Numbered from the stretch's first letter, positions 8,957 through 18,713 are shown. The stretch is 64,000 nt of DNA from Candidatus Thiodiazotropha sp. LNASS1 (GCF_964212655.1 NZ_OZ156465.1:2852001-2916000); one strand, 5' to 3'. A program made the numbers and translations. Notes: generated from the letters alone by a model not told the origin.

Positions 8957-10205
8957 GCAGATCGAAGGTTCACACGGTATCGCGGAAGCAGTGGCCCTCT
9001 GCCGCCCCGAGGTAATCTGCGCCTATCCCATCACCCCCCAGACCCACATCGTGGAGGACCTGGGGACGATGGTGAAGAGCGGCAGCCTGAAACAGTGCGA
9101 GTTCATCAACGTGGAGTCGGAGTTTGCGGCCCTCTCCGTGGCCATTGGTTCCTCCGCCGCCGGCGCCCGCTCCTACACCGCCACCGCCAGCCAGGGCCTG
9201 CTCTATATGGCCGAGGCGGTCTACAACGCCTCCGGTCTCGGCCTGCCCATCGTGATGACGGTGGGCAACCGGGCCATCGGCGCACCGATCAACATCTGGA
9301 ACGATCAGTCTGACTCCATGTCCATGCGTGACGCCGGCTGGATCCAGCTCTTCGCCGAGACCAACCAGGAGGCCTTGGATCTGCATATCCAGGCCTTTCG
9401 CATCGCCGAGAAGCTGAGTATGCCGGTGATGGTCTGCGTGGACGGCTTCATCCTCACCCATGCCTACGAGCGGATGGATATACCCGAGCAGGAACAGGTG
9501 GACCGCTTTCTCCCACCTTTCGAGCCGCGTCAGGTGCTCGATCCGGCGGAGCCGATCTCCATCGGCGCCATGGTGGGGCCTGAGGCCTTCACCGAAGTGC
9601 GTTACCTGGCCCACCACAAACAGCTGCAGGCCCTGGAGCTGATCCCGGAGATCGCTGAGGAGTTCAAAACCATCTTCGGGCGCGACTCGGGAGGGCTCAT
9701 ATCCAACTACCGGACAGAGGATGCGGAGACCATCATCGTCACCCTCGGCTCTGTGATCGGTACCATCGCCGATGTGATCGACACGATGCGCGATGCGGGA
9801 CACAAGATTGGCGCCATATCCCTCCGTTGCTACCGACCCTTCCCCAAGGAACTCCTGCGAAAGGCACTGCTGGAGTGCCAACGGGTTGTGGTGTTCGAGA
9901 AATGCCTGGCGGTGGGCATGGGCGGCATCGTTGCCAACAATGTGCGCATGTCGACCCGTGGCTTGAGTACACCTGTCTACACAGTCATCGGCGGACTCGG
10001 TGGACGCCCCATCACCCGCAAGTCACTTACCGATCTGTTTGAACGGGCGATGCAGGACGATTTGGAAGAGACCGGCTTTCTCGATATCAAGTGCGACATC
10101 GTGGAACGGGAGCTGGCGCGGGAGCAGGCACACACCCGTTCCGGATCTGCGGCGGAAAACATCCTGCGTGAGGTTGGCGTTGTCGAAGCCGCCAAGACAG
10201 CCTGA
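8949..10205 (+). CDS. porA: Pyruvate:ferredoxin oxidoreductase, alpha subunit
   Basis: 418 residues. The alpha subunit carries the pyrimidine-binding and substrate side of the thiamine-diphosphate site. Seen here are ICAYPITPQTHIVE near the start, the catalytic glutamate region FINVESEFAALSVAIG, SYTATASQGLLYMAE, and GAPINIWNDQSDSM..RDAGWIQ, which is the pyruvate-type signature. A second Rossmann-like domain lies after about residue 250. The enzyme interconverts pyruvate + CoA with acetyl-CoA + CO2, exchanging low-potential electrons; in an autotroph it could run in either direction. It overlaps the gamma gene by 8 bases and precedes beta by 11. Confidence 0.93.
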   Translation: MLKQIEGSHGIAEAVALCRPEVICAYPITPQTHIVEDLGTMVKSGSLKQCEFINVESEFAALSVAIGSSAAGARSYTATASQGLLYMAEAVYNASGLGLPIVMTVGNRAIGAPINIWNDQSDSMSMRDAGWIQLFAETNQEALDLHIQAFRIAEKLSMPVMVCVDGFILTHAYERMDIPEQEQVDRFLPPFEPRQVLDPAEPISIGAMVGPEAFTEVRYLAHHKQLQALELIPEIAEEFKTIFGRDSGGLISNYRTEDAETIIVTLGSVIGTIADVIDTMRDAGHKIGAISLRCYRPFPKELLRKALLECQRVVVFEKCLAVGMGGIVANNVRMSTRGLSTPVYTVIGGLGGRPITRKSLTDLFERAMQDDLEETGFLDIKCDIVERELAREQAHTRSGSAAENILREVGVVEAAKTA

Positions 10206-10216
10206 GGAGGAGTGAC

Positions 10217-11209
10217 ATGCCACATCAACAAGTGAAATTCTATCAAACCGGCACCCTCACTGTGGGCAATCGCCTGCTCGACGAGGCCCAGCGTACGGTA
10301 CAGGCGACCATGGACCGCTCGAATTCCCTCGACTCCGGCCACCGCGCCTGTCAGGGGTGCGGCGAAGCCCTGGGCGCGCGATACGCCATCGATGCCGCCA
10401 TGCGCGCCACCGACAACCAGCTGATCGCCGCCAATGCAACCGGCTGTCTGGAGGTGTTCACCACCCCTTATCCTGAGTCGGCCTGGCGCATCCCCTGGAT
10501 GCACTCACTGTTCGGTAACGCCCCCTCTGTGGCCACCGGCATCGCCGCGGCCATGCGGGTCAAGGGCCGGGAGAATGTGCGGGTCATCGCCCAGGGCGGC
10601 GACGGGGGCACCACCGATATCGGTTTCGGCGCCCTCTCCGGCATGTTCGAGCGCAACGATGACGTGCTCTACATCTGCTACGACAACCAGGCCTACATGA
10701 ACACCGGGGTGCAGCGCTCTTCCGCCACACCCGGCTCGGCGCGCACCGCCACCACCATGCCGGTGGGTCCGGAACCTGGGGCCGACTTCGACAAGGGTAA
10801 GAATCTACCCCTGATCGCCATGGCCCACGGCATCCCCTACGTGGCGACCGCCAGCGTGGACCGGCTGCATGACCTGGAAGCCAAGGTGGAAAAGGCCATG
10901 TCTATCCGGGGCGCCCGTTACATCCAGGTCTTCGTGCCCTGCCCCCTGGGCTGGGGCTCCAAGCCCGCGGATACGGTGAAGATCGCCCGGCTCGCCGTGG
11001 AGAGCGGACTCTATCCCCTGTTCGAGGCGGAGTACGGTGAAATCACCGCCTCCACCAAGATCCGCCGCAAGGTTCCGGTATCGGACTACCTCATACTACA
11101 GCGCCGCTTCGCCCACACCCTGAAGAACGAGACACAGCTGGCCCAGCTTCAGACGGTGGCGGACAACAATATCCGCCGTTTCGGCCTCATCGACGAGCAG
11201 GGAGACTGA
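10217..11209 (+). CDS. porB: Pyruvate:ferredoxin oxidoreductase, beta subunit
   Basis: 330 residues. The thiamine-diphosphate/Mg site is visible as GGDGGTTDIGFGAL followed by the downstream Asn in CYDNQAYMNTG. Four cysteines that would hold the proximal [4Fe-4S] cluster are present: RACQGCGE, NATGCLEV and the one in VPCPLGW. The subunit has the usual N-terminal extension of about 35 residues. AGGAGG before the ATG gives a strong ribosome site. It lies between porA and the flavoprotein-ferredoxin gene, which starts two bases after its stop, so all four are one transcription unit. Confidence 0.93.
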   Translation: MPHQQVKFYQTGTLTVGNRLLDEAQRTVQATMDRSNSLDSGHRACQGCGEALGARYAIDAAMRATDNQLIAANATGCLEVFTTPYPESAWRIPWMHSLFGNAPSVATGIAAAMRVKGRENVRVIAQGGDGGTTDIGFGALSGMFERNDDVLYICYDNQAYMNTGVQRSSATPGSARTATTMPVGPEPGADFDKGKNLPLIAMAHGIPYVATASVDRLHDLEAKVEKAMSIRGARYIQVFVPCPLGWGSKPADTVKIARLAVESGLYPLFEAEYGEITASTKIRRKVPVSDYLILQRRFAHTLKNETQLAQLQTVADNNIRRFGLIDEQGD

Positions 11210-11211
11210 GC

Positions 11212-12834
11212 ATGAAAAAACCCTTTGCGATTACCCTCGACGTGGGCAGCAGTCTGCTCAACAAGACCGGTTCCTGGCGTACCGATCGGCCGGTCTACCT
11301 TGACCGCCTGCCTCCCTGCAACAACGCCTGTCCGGCAGGCGAGAATATCCAAGCCTGGCTCTACCATGCGGAAGAGGGCCACTACGAAAAGGCCTGGCGG
11401 GAGATCATGCTCAACAATCCTTTTCCCGCCGTCATGGGACGGGTCTGTTACCACTCTTGCGAGGGCGCCTGTAACCGGGTCCATGTGGACGACGCGGTAG
11501 GGATCAACTCGGTGGAACGCTTTCTCGGCGACCAAGCCTTGCGCCAGGGCTGGAAGGTCGAACCGGGCCGGGACACCGGCAAGCGGGTGATGGTGGTCGG
11601 TGCCGGTCCGGCCGGACTCGCCTGCGCCTACCACCTGTGCCGCTTCGGTCACCAGGTTACCGTCTATGAGACCTCCCCCCAGGCTGGCGGCATGGTGCGC
11701 TACGGCATCCCCAAGTACCGCATGCCGCGGGAAAAGCTGAAGGCGGAGATTCAGCGTATCGAGGCGATGGGGGTGGAGATCGTGCTGAACACCCGCATCG
11801 ACGACATCCAGGGCTTCAAGCAGGCCAATGGCTTCGATGCAGTATTCCTCGCCATTGGCGCGCAGCAGGCCAAACGGATCGAGATCCCCGCCGACGACAG
11901 CGTGCCGGTGCTCGACGCCGTCAGCCTGCTGCGTTCGGTCGAGGAGGAGGAGCATGTGGCGCTGCGTGGCCATGTAGCGGTCTATGGCGGCGGCAACACC
12001 GCCATCGACGTGGCCCGCACCGCCATCCGCATGGGGGCGACCCGGGTCACCCTGGTGGTCTTCGAGGCGCGTGAGAAGATGCCGGCCCATGAGATGGAGA
12101 TCCGTGAGGCCCTGGAAGAGGGGGTGGAGATACTGCCCTTGCGGGCGATCCGTGAGATCCGGGACGGCAGCCTGCAGTTGGAACTGATGGTCGACGGCGA
12201 AGCGCAGTGGCCTCAACCGTCAGGTCAGTTCGAGCCGTTCGCTGCGGACGTGGTGATCCAGGCCCTAGGCCAGCGGGTCGAGACCGATCTGCTGACACCC
12301 CTGGAGGGGGTCAGGATCGAAGCAGACTCGGTACAGGTCGACCGGCAGATGATGACCGGCGCCGAAGGCATCTTCGCCGGCGGCGACATGGCGCCCTCCG
12401 CGCGCACGGTGACCACCGCCATCGGCCATGGCAAGCATGCCGCCCGCAGTATCGATGCCTGGCTCAAGGGGGAGACCTACATCAAACCCGATAAACACGA
12501 AATTGCCGACATCGCCAAGATGAACACCTGGTACTACTCAGACGCTCCCCGCACGGTACGGCCGATGCTCGACATCGTCCGGCGTCAGAGCGGATTCGCG
12601 GAGGTGGTGGGGGACCTGGATGAGGTCAATGCCGCCTACGAGGCACGCCGTTGCATGTCCTGCGGCAACTGCTTCGAGTGCGACAACTGCTATGGCGTCT
12701 GCCCCGACAACGCCATCACCAAGCTGGGACCGGGCAATCGATTCGAGTTCAAGTATGACTACTGCAAGGGATGTGGTATGTGCGCCGCGGAGTGCCCTTG
12801 CGGTGCAATCAAAATGGAACCCGAGAATATCTGA
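11212..12834 (+). CDS. GltD-like NAD(P)-linked flavoprotein fused to 2[4Fe-4S] ferredoxin
   Basis: 540 residues. The N-terminal part (about 1-115) carries the GltD-type Fe-S cysteines in PPCNNACPAGENI and CYHSCEGAC. An FAD-binding GAGPAGLACAYHL follows at about 128, then an NAD(P)-binding GGGNTAIDVARTA at about 262 and a GGDMAPSARTV segment near 395. The C-terminal 60 residues hold two [4Fe-4S] motifs, the first with extra cysteines (CMSCGNCFECDNC) and the second CKGCGMCAAECPCGA. This would accept electrons from the PorABC core and pass them to or from NAD(P). It replaces both the PorD ferredoxin subunit and a separate reductase. Its substrate preference (NAD or NADP) cannot be read from sequence here. 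Confidence 0.88.
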   Translation: MKKPFAITLDVGSSLLNKTGSWRTDRPVYLDRLPPCNNACPAGENIQAWLYHAEEGHYEKAWREIMLNNPFPAVMGRVCYHSCEGACNRVHVDDAVGINSVERFLGDQALRQGWKVEPGRDTGKRVMVVGAGPAGLACAYHLCRFGHQVTVYETSPQAGGMVRYGIPKYRMPREKLKAEIQRIEAMGVEIVLNTRIDDIQGFKQANGFDAVFLAIGAQQAKRIEIPADDSVPVLDAVSLLRSVEEEEHVALRGHVAVYGGGNTAIDVARTAIRMGATRVTLVVFEAREKMPAHEMEIREALEEGVEILPLRAIREIRDGSLQLELMVDGEAQWPQPSGQFEPFAADVVIQALGQRVETDLLTPLEGVRIEADSVQVDRQMMTGAEGIFAGGDMAPSARTVTTAIGHGKHAARSIDAWLKGETYIKPDKHEIADIAKMNTWYYSDAPRTVRPMLDIVRRQSGFAEVVGDLDEVNAAYEARRCMSCGNCFECDNCYGVCPDNAITKLGPGNRFEFKYDYCKGCGMCAAECPCGAIKMEPENI

Positions 12835-12884
12835 TTCGTCATGTTGCCAGGGAAGGCTTTTTTCATAAAATGCCGCACAATCGT

Positions 12885-13892
12885 TTAGTCTGTATCTGAG
12901 AGGTCATGAATCACTATTGAAGCCTTCTCACGCTGGCGGGCAATCAGCGCCAATGGACGAAAGTCCGCTTCAAACGCACCCAATCGCATTAAAGTGTGTG
13001 ACACGGGCACGCCCAGCACAGCAGGATATTCATGATTGAGCTCAGCGAACAGGCGCTGGCTGTCAAACCCGGCCAGAAACTCCAGGAAATCGATCGCCAA
13101 TTGAGGGTGCGGTGAATGATGAGTGACTCCACCACCACTGATATTCACATGCACGCCAGATTCAGGCCAGACCCGGGACACCCGGTTTGCGACTTCCCGA
13201 TCCCTCTCATTGTCGCTGTCCAACATCATGGCAAAATAGTAGCTGTTGACCACCGCCACATCGCATTCCCCCTTCGCTATCGCACGCACCTGATCACGAT
13301 CCCCCCCCTGTGGCGGTCTGGCCAGATTGGAGATCACCCCGCTTAACCACTTTCTCACTCTCTTCTCGCCCCAACGCGCGACCAGGGCGGCGATCAATGA
13401 CTGATTGTAGACGTGCTTCAATTCACGCATGCAGACCCGCCCCTTGAGCGCGGAAGATGATAGATCCGCATAATCCCGCAATTCAAACCGGGGGATACGA
13501 CCGGGGACATACAGCAGCATCCGGGCGCGCAGGGAGAGTCCGTACCAAAAGCCCTGAGGGTCTCTGTATTTAGCCGGTATCAGGCTGCTGAGCAGCTGAG
13601 ATTGCTTTGCCTGCAACAGACCCATCTCCCTTGCAGCTTCCAATACACCGATATCAGCCGTCAGCAGCAGATCTGCCGAAGACGCATCACCCTCCTCAGC
13701 CAGGCGTTGCAACAATTTATCGGACTTATCCTGAACATACCGGACCGCTACCCCTCTTGATGCCTGATAGGCCTGCAGGAGGGGCGCCATCAACGCCTGT
13801 TGACGGGAACCGTAGATAACCAATAATTCATCGGACGCTGAGATCGGTGTGACGAACAGCGTGACTATGAGGATTATGCAAAATCTGATCAT
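12885..13892 (-). CDS. Periplasmic ferric-iron-type solute-binding protein
   Basis: 335 residues from the ATG at 13892, which overlaps the stop of the upstream cyclase gene (ATGA); an upstream start at 13913 is less likely. A signal peptide (IRFCIILIVTLFVTPISAS) is followed by the FbpA/FutA fold: LLVIYGSRQQALMAPLLQAY, the DLLLTADIGVLE segment, PPQGGDRDQVRAIAKGECDVA and the NSYYFAMM motif whose paired tyrosines bind Fe(III) in this family. No ABC permease or ATPase gene is adjacent. Instead it is coupled to a membrane diguanylate cyclase, so it may serve as a periplasmic ligand sensor rather than, or as well as, a transporter component. Confidence 0.85.
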   Translation of the reverse strand: MIRFCIILIVTLFVTPISASDELLVIYGSRQQALMAPLLQAYQASRGVAVRYVQDKSDKLLQRLAEEGDASSADLLLTADIGVLEAAREMGLLQAKQSQLLSSLIPAKYRDPQGFWYGLSLRARMLLYVPGRIPRFELRDYADLSSSALKGRVCMRELKHVYNQSLIAALVARWGEKRVRKWLSGVISNLARPPQGGDRDQVRAIAKGECDVAVVNSYYFAMMLDSDNERDREVANRVSRVWPESGVHVNISGGGVTHHSPHPQLAIDFLEFLAGFDSQRLFAELNHEYPAVLGVPVSHTLMRLGAFEADFRPLALIARQREKASIVIHDLSDTD

Positions 13893-15391
13893 GGCGTTTC
13901 CAGCTTTTTGCATTCGTCGTCGTAGTAGCGGTCCCGCCCATCCTCCTTCGCCCTGTAAAGCAACTCATCCGCCCGCTGCAGGAGATCTTCCAAGGTATCC
14001 TCTTTCCGATAGTGGGCGACACCGGCACTCGCTGTGATTTTAAGCTTTCGGATGGGACCACGAAAATGCAGACTTTTAAGCCGCTCAAGGATTCGGTGTA
14101 CCAAGTGGGCCGCATCACACTCATTACATGCGTTGATGATCACCAGAAACTCTTCACCGCCATATCGGACCGGTATGTCACCCTGGCGCACCTCAGAAGC
14201 GATAGCCTTGCCTACCGCACGCAATACCTGATCACCCGCCCGATGACCGAACTCGTCGTTGACCTGCTTGAAGTGATCGATATCGATCATGGCCACCGAA
14301 ATAGTATTCACCTGACCGCGATCGATCCGGCTGATCTGGGCATTGGCGGCATCCTCCATATAACGCCGGGTATAGAGACCGGTTAGAAAATCGTGGATAG
14401 CCGCTGCCTTCAAATCTTTCAGATAGCGATACCTCTGATTCATGTAAAGTGCCGTCAGAAAGAGCAGCGCGCTCAGCATGAGGCTGGCAGTCACGGAAAA
14501 GTAGACATGTTCATCCACTTCTTGGGTCGGCTTGAAAACATGCATCTCCCATCCACGGGAGGGCAATAGCGTGGCCTGTGTCAGATACTCCACCCCATCA
14601 TCGTGTACCACCAGTTTTGAGACACCGTCCCAGTATCGCTCCCCACGCATCGGTAAAAGTGTGAAAAGAGAATCCGCATAGCGTTTGAACCGGCGTATCT
14701 TGTCTATTTTTGTGGCGGTTATCGGTCGCAGACTCTTCAGGCGCCATGTTGATTCACTGGTGAGAAAGATCACACCATCCCGGTCGGCCACCAACAGGCG
14801 TAGATCCAGGTCGGAGAAAAGCAGACCCAACTCGTCCAGAGTGACTTTGATCACCGCAACACCAATGATCTGATCCGATCCGGGATCGAGAACTGGGCGG
14901 GCGACATAGTACCCCAACACGCCGGAGGTCGTGCCAACCGCCACCTCGCGCCCCATCAGGCCTTTTGCAGCACGTTGGAAATAGTAGCGAAAGCCGTAAT
15001 TTTTACCGACGAAGGTCTTCTCCACCTGCCAGTTGCTGGCGGCAAGGGTATTGCCGTCGAGATTCATCACATAGATCGCACTGGCACGCACCTCCTCGTT
15101 GAGTGTCTGGAGATAGGTATTCGCCGCACTGACGATCTTTTTATCCCGGGAATTTCTAAGCAGGGCGCCAACCTGTCGACTTGCGGCCACGGAACCGACA
15201 AGCCGGTCATAACCGGTCAGGTAATCCTCCAGCTTGCGCGTAAAGATCATTAGATCGTTTTCTGTCTCCTCGGCCAGTTCCGTCAATCCATGCTGGCGGG
15301 TGAAATGGGCGCTGGCCCAAAGCAAGAGCGGAGCAAGAATGCCAAATATCAGTAGGATGAACAGATAGTGATGTCGTTGTCTGAAGATCAT
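13889..15391 (-). CDS. Membrane diguanylate cyclase with DctB-like periplasmic sensor
   Basis: 500 residues. One N-terminal helix (about 10-28), a periplasmic Cache-type domain resembling that of DctB (YGFRYYFQRAAKGLMG and LGYYVARPV), a second helix (about 308-328), then a GGDEF domain. The active site reads GGEEF, and an RxxD product-inhibition site (RQGD) lies five residues before it, so it should make c-di-GMP with feedback control. The start lies only nine bases from a MITE-like repeat, which therefore forms its mRNA leader; I see no good ribosome site. It overlaps the downstream iron-type binding protein gene by four bases, suggesting one signalling unit. Confidence 0.92.
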   Translation of the reverse strand: MIFRQRHHYLFILLIFGILAPLLLWASAHFTRQHGLTELAEETENDLMIFTRKLEDYLTGYDRLVGSVAASRQVGALLRNSRDKKIVSAANTYLQTLNEEVRASAIYVMNLDGNTLAASNWQVEKTFVGKNYGFRYYFQRAAKGLMGREVAVGTTSGVLGYYVARPVLDPGSDQIIGVAVIKVTLDELGLLFSDLDLRLLVADRDGVIFLTSESTWRLKSLRPITATKIDKIRRFKRYADSLFTLLPMRGERYWDGVSKLVVHDDGVEYLTQATLLPSRGWEMHVFKPTQEVDEHVYFSVTASLMLSALLFLTALYMNQRYRYLKDLKAAAIHDFLTGLYTRRYMEDAANAQISRIDRGQVNTISVAMIDIDHFKQVNDEFGHRAGDQVLRAVGKAIASEVRQGDIPVRYGGEEFLVIINACNECDAAHLVHRILERLKSLHFRGPIRKLKITASAGVAHYRKEDTLEDLLQRADELLYRAKEDGRDRYYDDECKKLETP

Positions 15392-15400
15392 TGTGTTATC

Positions 15401-15630
15401 TAGGGCCTGTTAACACTAATCCATTGCGCCCTGTTGCGTCTGAAAAAGCGCCGATCAAGGCGCACCCAAGGGCACTTCCTTCGGGGCGCAACCCGAAGGT
15501 CTGGGGCTGTTTTCGCCCCCAGCGGCGTTATCATTCGCTCATGTAGAATGACTACACCTCCCTCATTCTGCCTTGCTGGGCACGAAAACAGCCCCAGCAG
15601 GGCACATTGGATTAGTGTTAACAGGCCCTA
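15401..15630. repeat. MITE-like palindromic element, full copy 1
   Basis: A 230-bp element bounded by inverted termini (left TAGGGCCTGTTAACACTA, right its complement, nearly identical for about 28 bases), each extended by one base to CTAG at both edges. Inside is a large hairpin between GGGGCTGTTTTCG and CGAAAACAGCCCC, and a region rich in GGCGC/GCGCC. It encodes no transposase. It lies between the start of the diguanylate cyclase gene and the end of the RND exporter gene. Copies at 35090 and 52969 share both termini and internal hairpins; the 52969 copy is inverted relative to this one. Confidence 0.9.
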
Positions 15631-15851
15631 GTTAGGTGATACGTATCTGGCGTACGTATTACTCTTAATCTTAGAGTGTGGATCATCTATTTCCCATACC
15701 GGATCTCAACTCAATTGGTATATTAGAGAACCACCCGTACAAGCCTGACATGAACAATGCCCACACTCCAACTGAGATGGGGCCTAATCATAGGCAATGC
15801 CACGCTGTAAAGAAGGTCCGGCTGAGCTGTTCGAATTCACAGCCGACTCAT

Positions 15852-18713
15852 TCAGAGAGGGAATACAAATCTCGGCCTTAACCAATAGACCATCAGCGGC
15901 AATACTGTGAGGGCGATGAAGACATCCATGATCAGGGCCTCCGAAATATACAGACTCACCGACCAGAGGTTTGCCAGTTCAGTATTCATCAGTGGGATAA
16001 AACTGCTGAGCAGCACAACCATGGAGATAATGATCGCCGAACCGGTGGTGGCCTGTGCCTTGTGCAGGGCCGCCTTCCAGATGCCTCCATTGGCCTGATA
16101 CTCTTCCCGCAATCGGGAAACCATGTAGACGCCATAATCGACACCCAGCCCCATGGCGATGCTCAAAGCCACCTGTACGTGAAACGCCAGATTTGCCGAC
16201 CACTCGCCGATGGAGGACATATAGGCGCCAAGGCCGTACTGGGTCATCAGGGTAATGAAGCAGAGACCGATCAGGATAAACGCCACCACCCAAGACCTGA
16301 ACATCAACAGGGTCATGATGAAGACTGTGATCGATGTCGCCACCGGGGCGTTCAGCCACTCTTTATAAGCGACATCGCGGGTCGCCTCGGTAACCCCGAG
16401 AAAACCACCGATCGCGGCCTTGCCCGGTATAGTGTCACCGGTGGTGATACTGCGTCCCTCTTCATTCGGTATCTGAATCGTCTCGTTACCCGCAATGCCG
16501 ATTCGCAACAGATCCATTCCGGGATCGTCCTGATGGGCGTTGATGTAGCTCTGGATATCGATGACAGTACGGTGTGTCTCCACTGGATCCATGGTATTGA
16601 CGAAACCGACAATCACACCCTCATCCCAGTTTCGCGTGTTGACAAAGCTATCCAGATCCCCGGCCCCCGCCCCGGTCACCAACATGCCGTTGTATAACTG
16701 TACCGTCTCATCCGGATCAGGCAGGTAACCCTGTCCACCTTTGGCGCGATAGGCGTATGGAAACTGCTGTATATGAGCCAGGGTGGGTATGGCATAAAGA
16801 TTCATATGGCCCAGCGGAGGTTCCAGCGGCGGTGTATTGAGGATCATGTTCAGCGTTTTTACAAACTGAACATAGGAGATGGTGTACCCGATATTGGGAT
16901 GGCCACGCAGCCAATCCTCAAATTTCGAAAGCGCCTCGAGCACGGTCGCATCATTAAACACCCCCTGAGGAGGATCTTCCTGCTCATCGTAACAGCGCTC
17001 CGGCCCGATGACCCGGCGACCCTCCCGGTCCCAGGCATCGAGTCCGCAAGTTGGCAGGGTTCCCGCTTCGGAACGCACCAGAAGGTTGGCAGTGATAACA
17101 CCAGGCATCTGGCGGGATAGGGTCTGTAGATCCGCAATCGGCTTCACTTCACCGCCATCTCCCAGCAGCTCACCCAACAGGTAGTGATCCTTGAATGCCG
17201 CACGTGGATAGTGGATACCTTTTTCCACACCGGGCATGATGTCGAACTCGTCCTGAATACGGGCCACTTCCGGATCGCTTCTACCTGCCTCACCGGCCAT
17301 GACTGCGGTAAAGCCGCGGCCTAATTCCGCATAGTGTGCTGAGAGTAACCAGACGGCGATCACCGCCACCACCGGCACCCATTTCCAGCGGCCTGTGATC
17401 AGGGCCGTCAGCCCTGACGCCAGGCGCAACTCCCAGCCTCGCTCATGTTCATGGCTATGGATGGTTGGGGGAAAGGTCAGCATCAGAAGAGGTATCAGTG
17501 TCGTGGTGGTCAGAATCAGCGTCGACATACCGAAGATGCCGAAATAGGCGTAGGCCTTATAAAAAGAGATATCGACAAATGAGATGGCGAAAAAGCCGTG
17601 CAGGTCGGTTCCGATAGAGAGTGCCGCGGGTACGATTGTCGAACGTATCGATCGATATGCCGCCTCCTCCTTGTCGCCGGTCTGTCCCAGCTCCTGCATG
17701 AAACGCCGTGTGATCTGCATCGAGTGGCCGACACCGATGGCCAGTAAAAGCATCGGCGTCAACGCCATCATGGTCGTCAGTTTGAATTGCGTGAAGCCCA
17801 TCAGTCCGAGCGTCAGGATGATCGTCATACCGACGCCCAGCAGGGGCAGCACTGCACAGCTCCAATGGCGAAACTCATACCAGAGTATCAGCAGGATAAT
17901 CAGCAGCGAGACAGCGAACAGCCATGCCTTGTCCCGTAGTTCCTGCACCATGGTCGCCAGAAAATAGGGTTCGCCGGATATGGTGAACTCCACCCGGTCG
18001 CCGTAGCGCGACTGGTAATCAGCCATCAGCGCCTTCATATCGGCAATCCAGCTGAGATGGTTCTGTTTCAGCTCATTGCTGAAATCGCCGATGATAAATG
18101 TCCCCATAGGCCGGCACTGCTGATGCAACCGGGCCATGGATGCGCTGCTGATCTGGCCATCCGCCCCCACCATGTCACACTTTTCACCGGATCTATCCTG
18201 GTAGTAGAGCAGCAGGGCCTGCAGCACCAGATGCTTCTCCAATCCCTGACGCAGATAGGCAATCTGGTTGTGCTGTTCAAACGGATTGTCAGAGAGGCCG
18301 TTGGCCGGCAGCAGGCGGCTGAAATCGAGACTTCCTCCTGGATCGATACCGATATTGCGCAACTTCGGTGAGGGCAGGCCGACAAAGTTACTGCTGTTGG
18401 CGTAGTCCAGCGCAGTCACGTCACGGTAAAACGCTTGGACCATGCGAATAAACCAGGGCTGATAGATATCGCCCTGCTTAATCTTCATGCCCCACACCAT
18501 GAGATTGCCCATACCGTAGGTCATCTCGGTGTAGAGATTGGTCGCAATGTAAGGGTTGGAGAGGGGGAGTAGGGAATCCGGATCGTTGCGCAGGTTGACC
18601 TTGTCGATATAAAAGGCCGCCCAGATTGTAGTGGCGAAACAGAGCGTGATCACAGCCCAGCGGTACTTCAGCACAAAACGTGCATAGCGGTCCGCATAGT
18701 TGCCGTTAGCCAT
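15852..18713 (-). CDS. RND superfamily exporter (MMPL-type)
   Basis: 953 residues. One N-terminal helix, a large periplasmic loop, a block of six helices starting near residue 265 (LFAVSLLIILLILWYEF; TPMLLLAIGVGHSMQ), a second periplasmic loop, then a second six-helix block ending at the C-terminus. This is the 2x(1+5) RND layout of the MMPL/HpnN-like group, with the GVDYGVYMVSR element in the second half. Such pumps move lipids or hydrophobic molecules from the inner membrane using the proton gradient. It lies 17 bases after a gene for a LolA-like outer-membrane lipoprotein-sorting protein, a standard pairing suggesting export of a lipid to the outer membrane. The substrate is unknown. Confidence 0.9.
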   Translation of the reverse strand: MANGNYADRYARFVLKYRWAVITLCFATTIWAAFYIDKVNLRNDPDSLLPLSNPYIATNLYTEMTYGMGNLMVWGMKIKQGDIYQPWFIRMVQAFYRDVTALDYANSSNFVGLPSPKLRNIGIDPGGSLDFSRLLPANGLSDNPFEQHNQIAYLRQGLEKHLVLQALLLYYQDRSGEKCDMVGADGQISSASMARLHQQCRPMGTFIIGDFSNELKQNHLSWIADMKALMADYQSRYGDRVEFTISGEPYFLATMVQELRDKAWLFAVSLLIILLILWYEFRHWSCAVLPLLGVGMTIILTLGLMGFTQFKLTTMMALTPMLLLAIGVGHSMQITRRFMQELGQTGDKEEAAYRSIRSTIVPAALSIGTDLHGFFAISFVDISFYKAYAYFGIFGMSTLILTTTTLIPLLMLTFPPTIHSHEHERGWELRLASGLTALITGRWKWVPVVAVIAVWLLSAHYAELGRGFTAVMAGEAGRSDPEVARIQDEFDIMPGVEKGIHYPRAAFKDHYLLGELLGDGGEVKPIADLQTLSRQMPGVITANLLVRSEAGTLPTCGLDAWDREGRRVIGPERCYDEQEDPPQGVFNDATVLEALSKFEDWLRGHPNIGYTISYVQFVKTLNMILNTPPLEPPLGHMNLYAIPTLAHIQQFPYAYRAKGGQGYLPDPDETVQLYNGMLVTGAGAGDLDSFVNTRNWDEGVIVGFVNTMDPVETHRTVIDIQSYINAHQDDPGMDLLRIGIAGNETIQIPNEEGRSITTGDTIPGKAAIGGFLGVTEATRDVAYKEWLNAPVATSITVFIMTLLMFRSWVVAFILIGLCFITLMTQYGLGAYMSSIGEWSANLAFHVQVALSIAMGLGVDYGVYMVSRLREEYQANGGIWKAALHKAQATTGSAIIISMVVLLSSFIPLMNTELANLWSVSLYISEALIMDVFIALTVLPLMVYWLRPRFVFPL

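Noticed and set aside
12850-12866. Terminator after the por operon (GCC-AGGGAA-GGC-TTTTTT)
   Set aside because: The stem is only three base pairs, too short to support despite the T-run.
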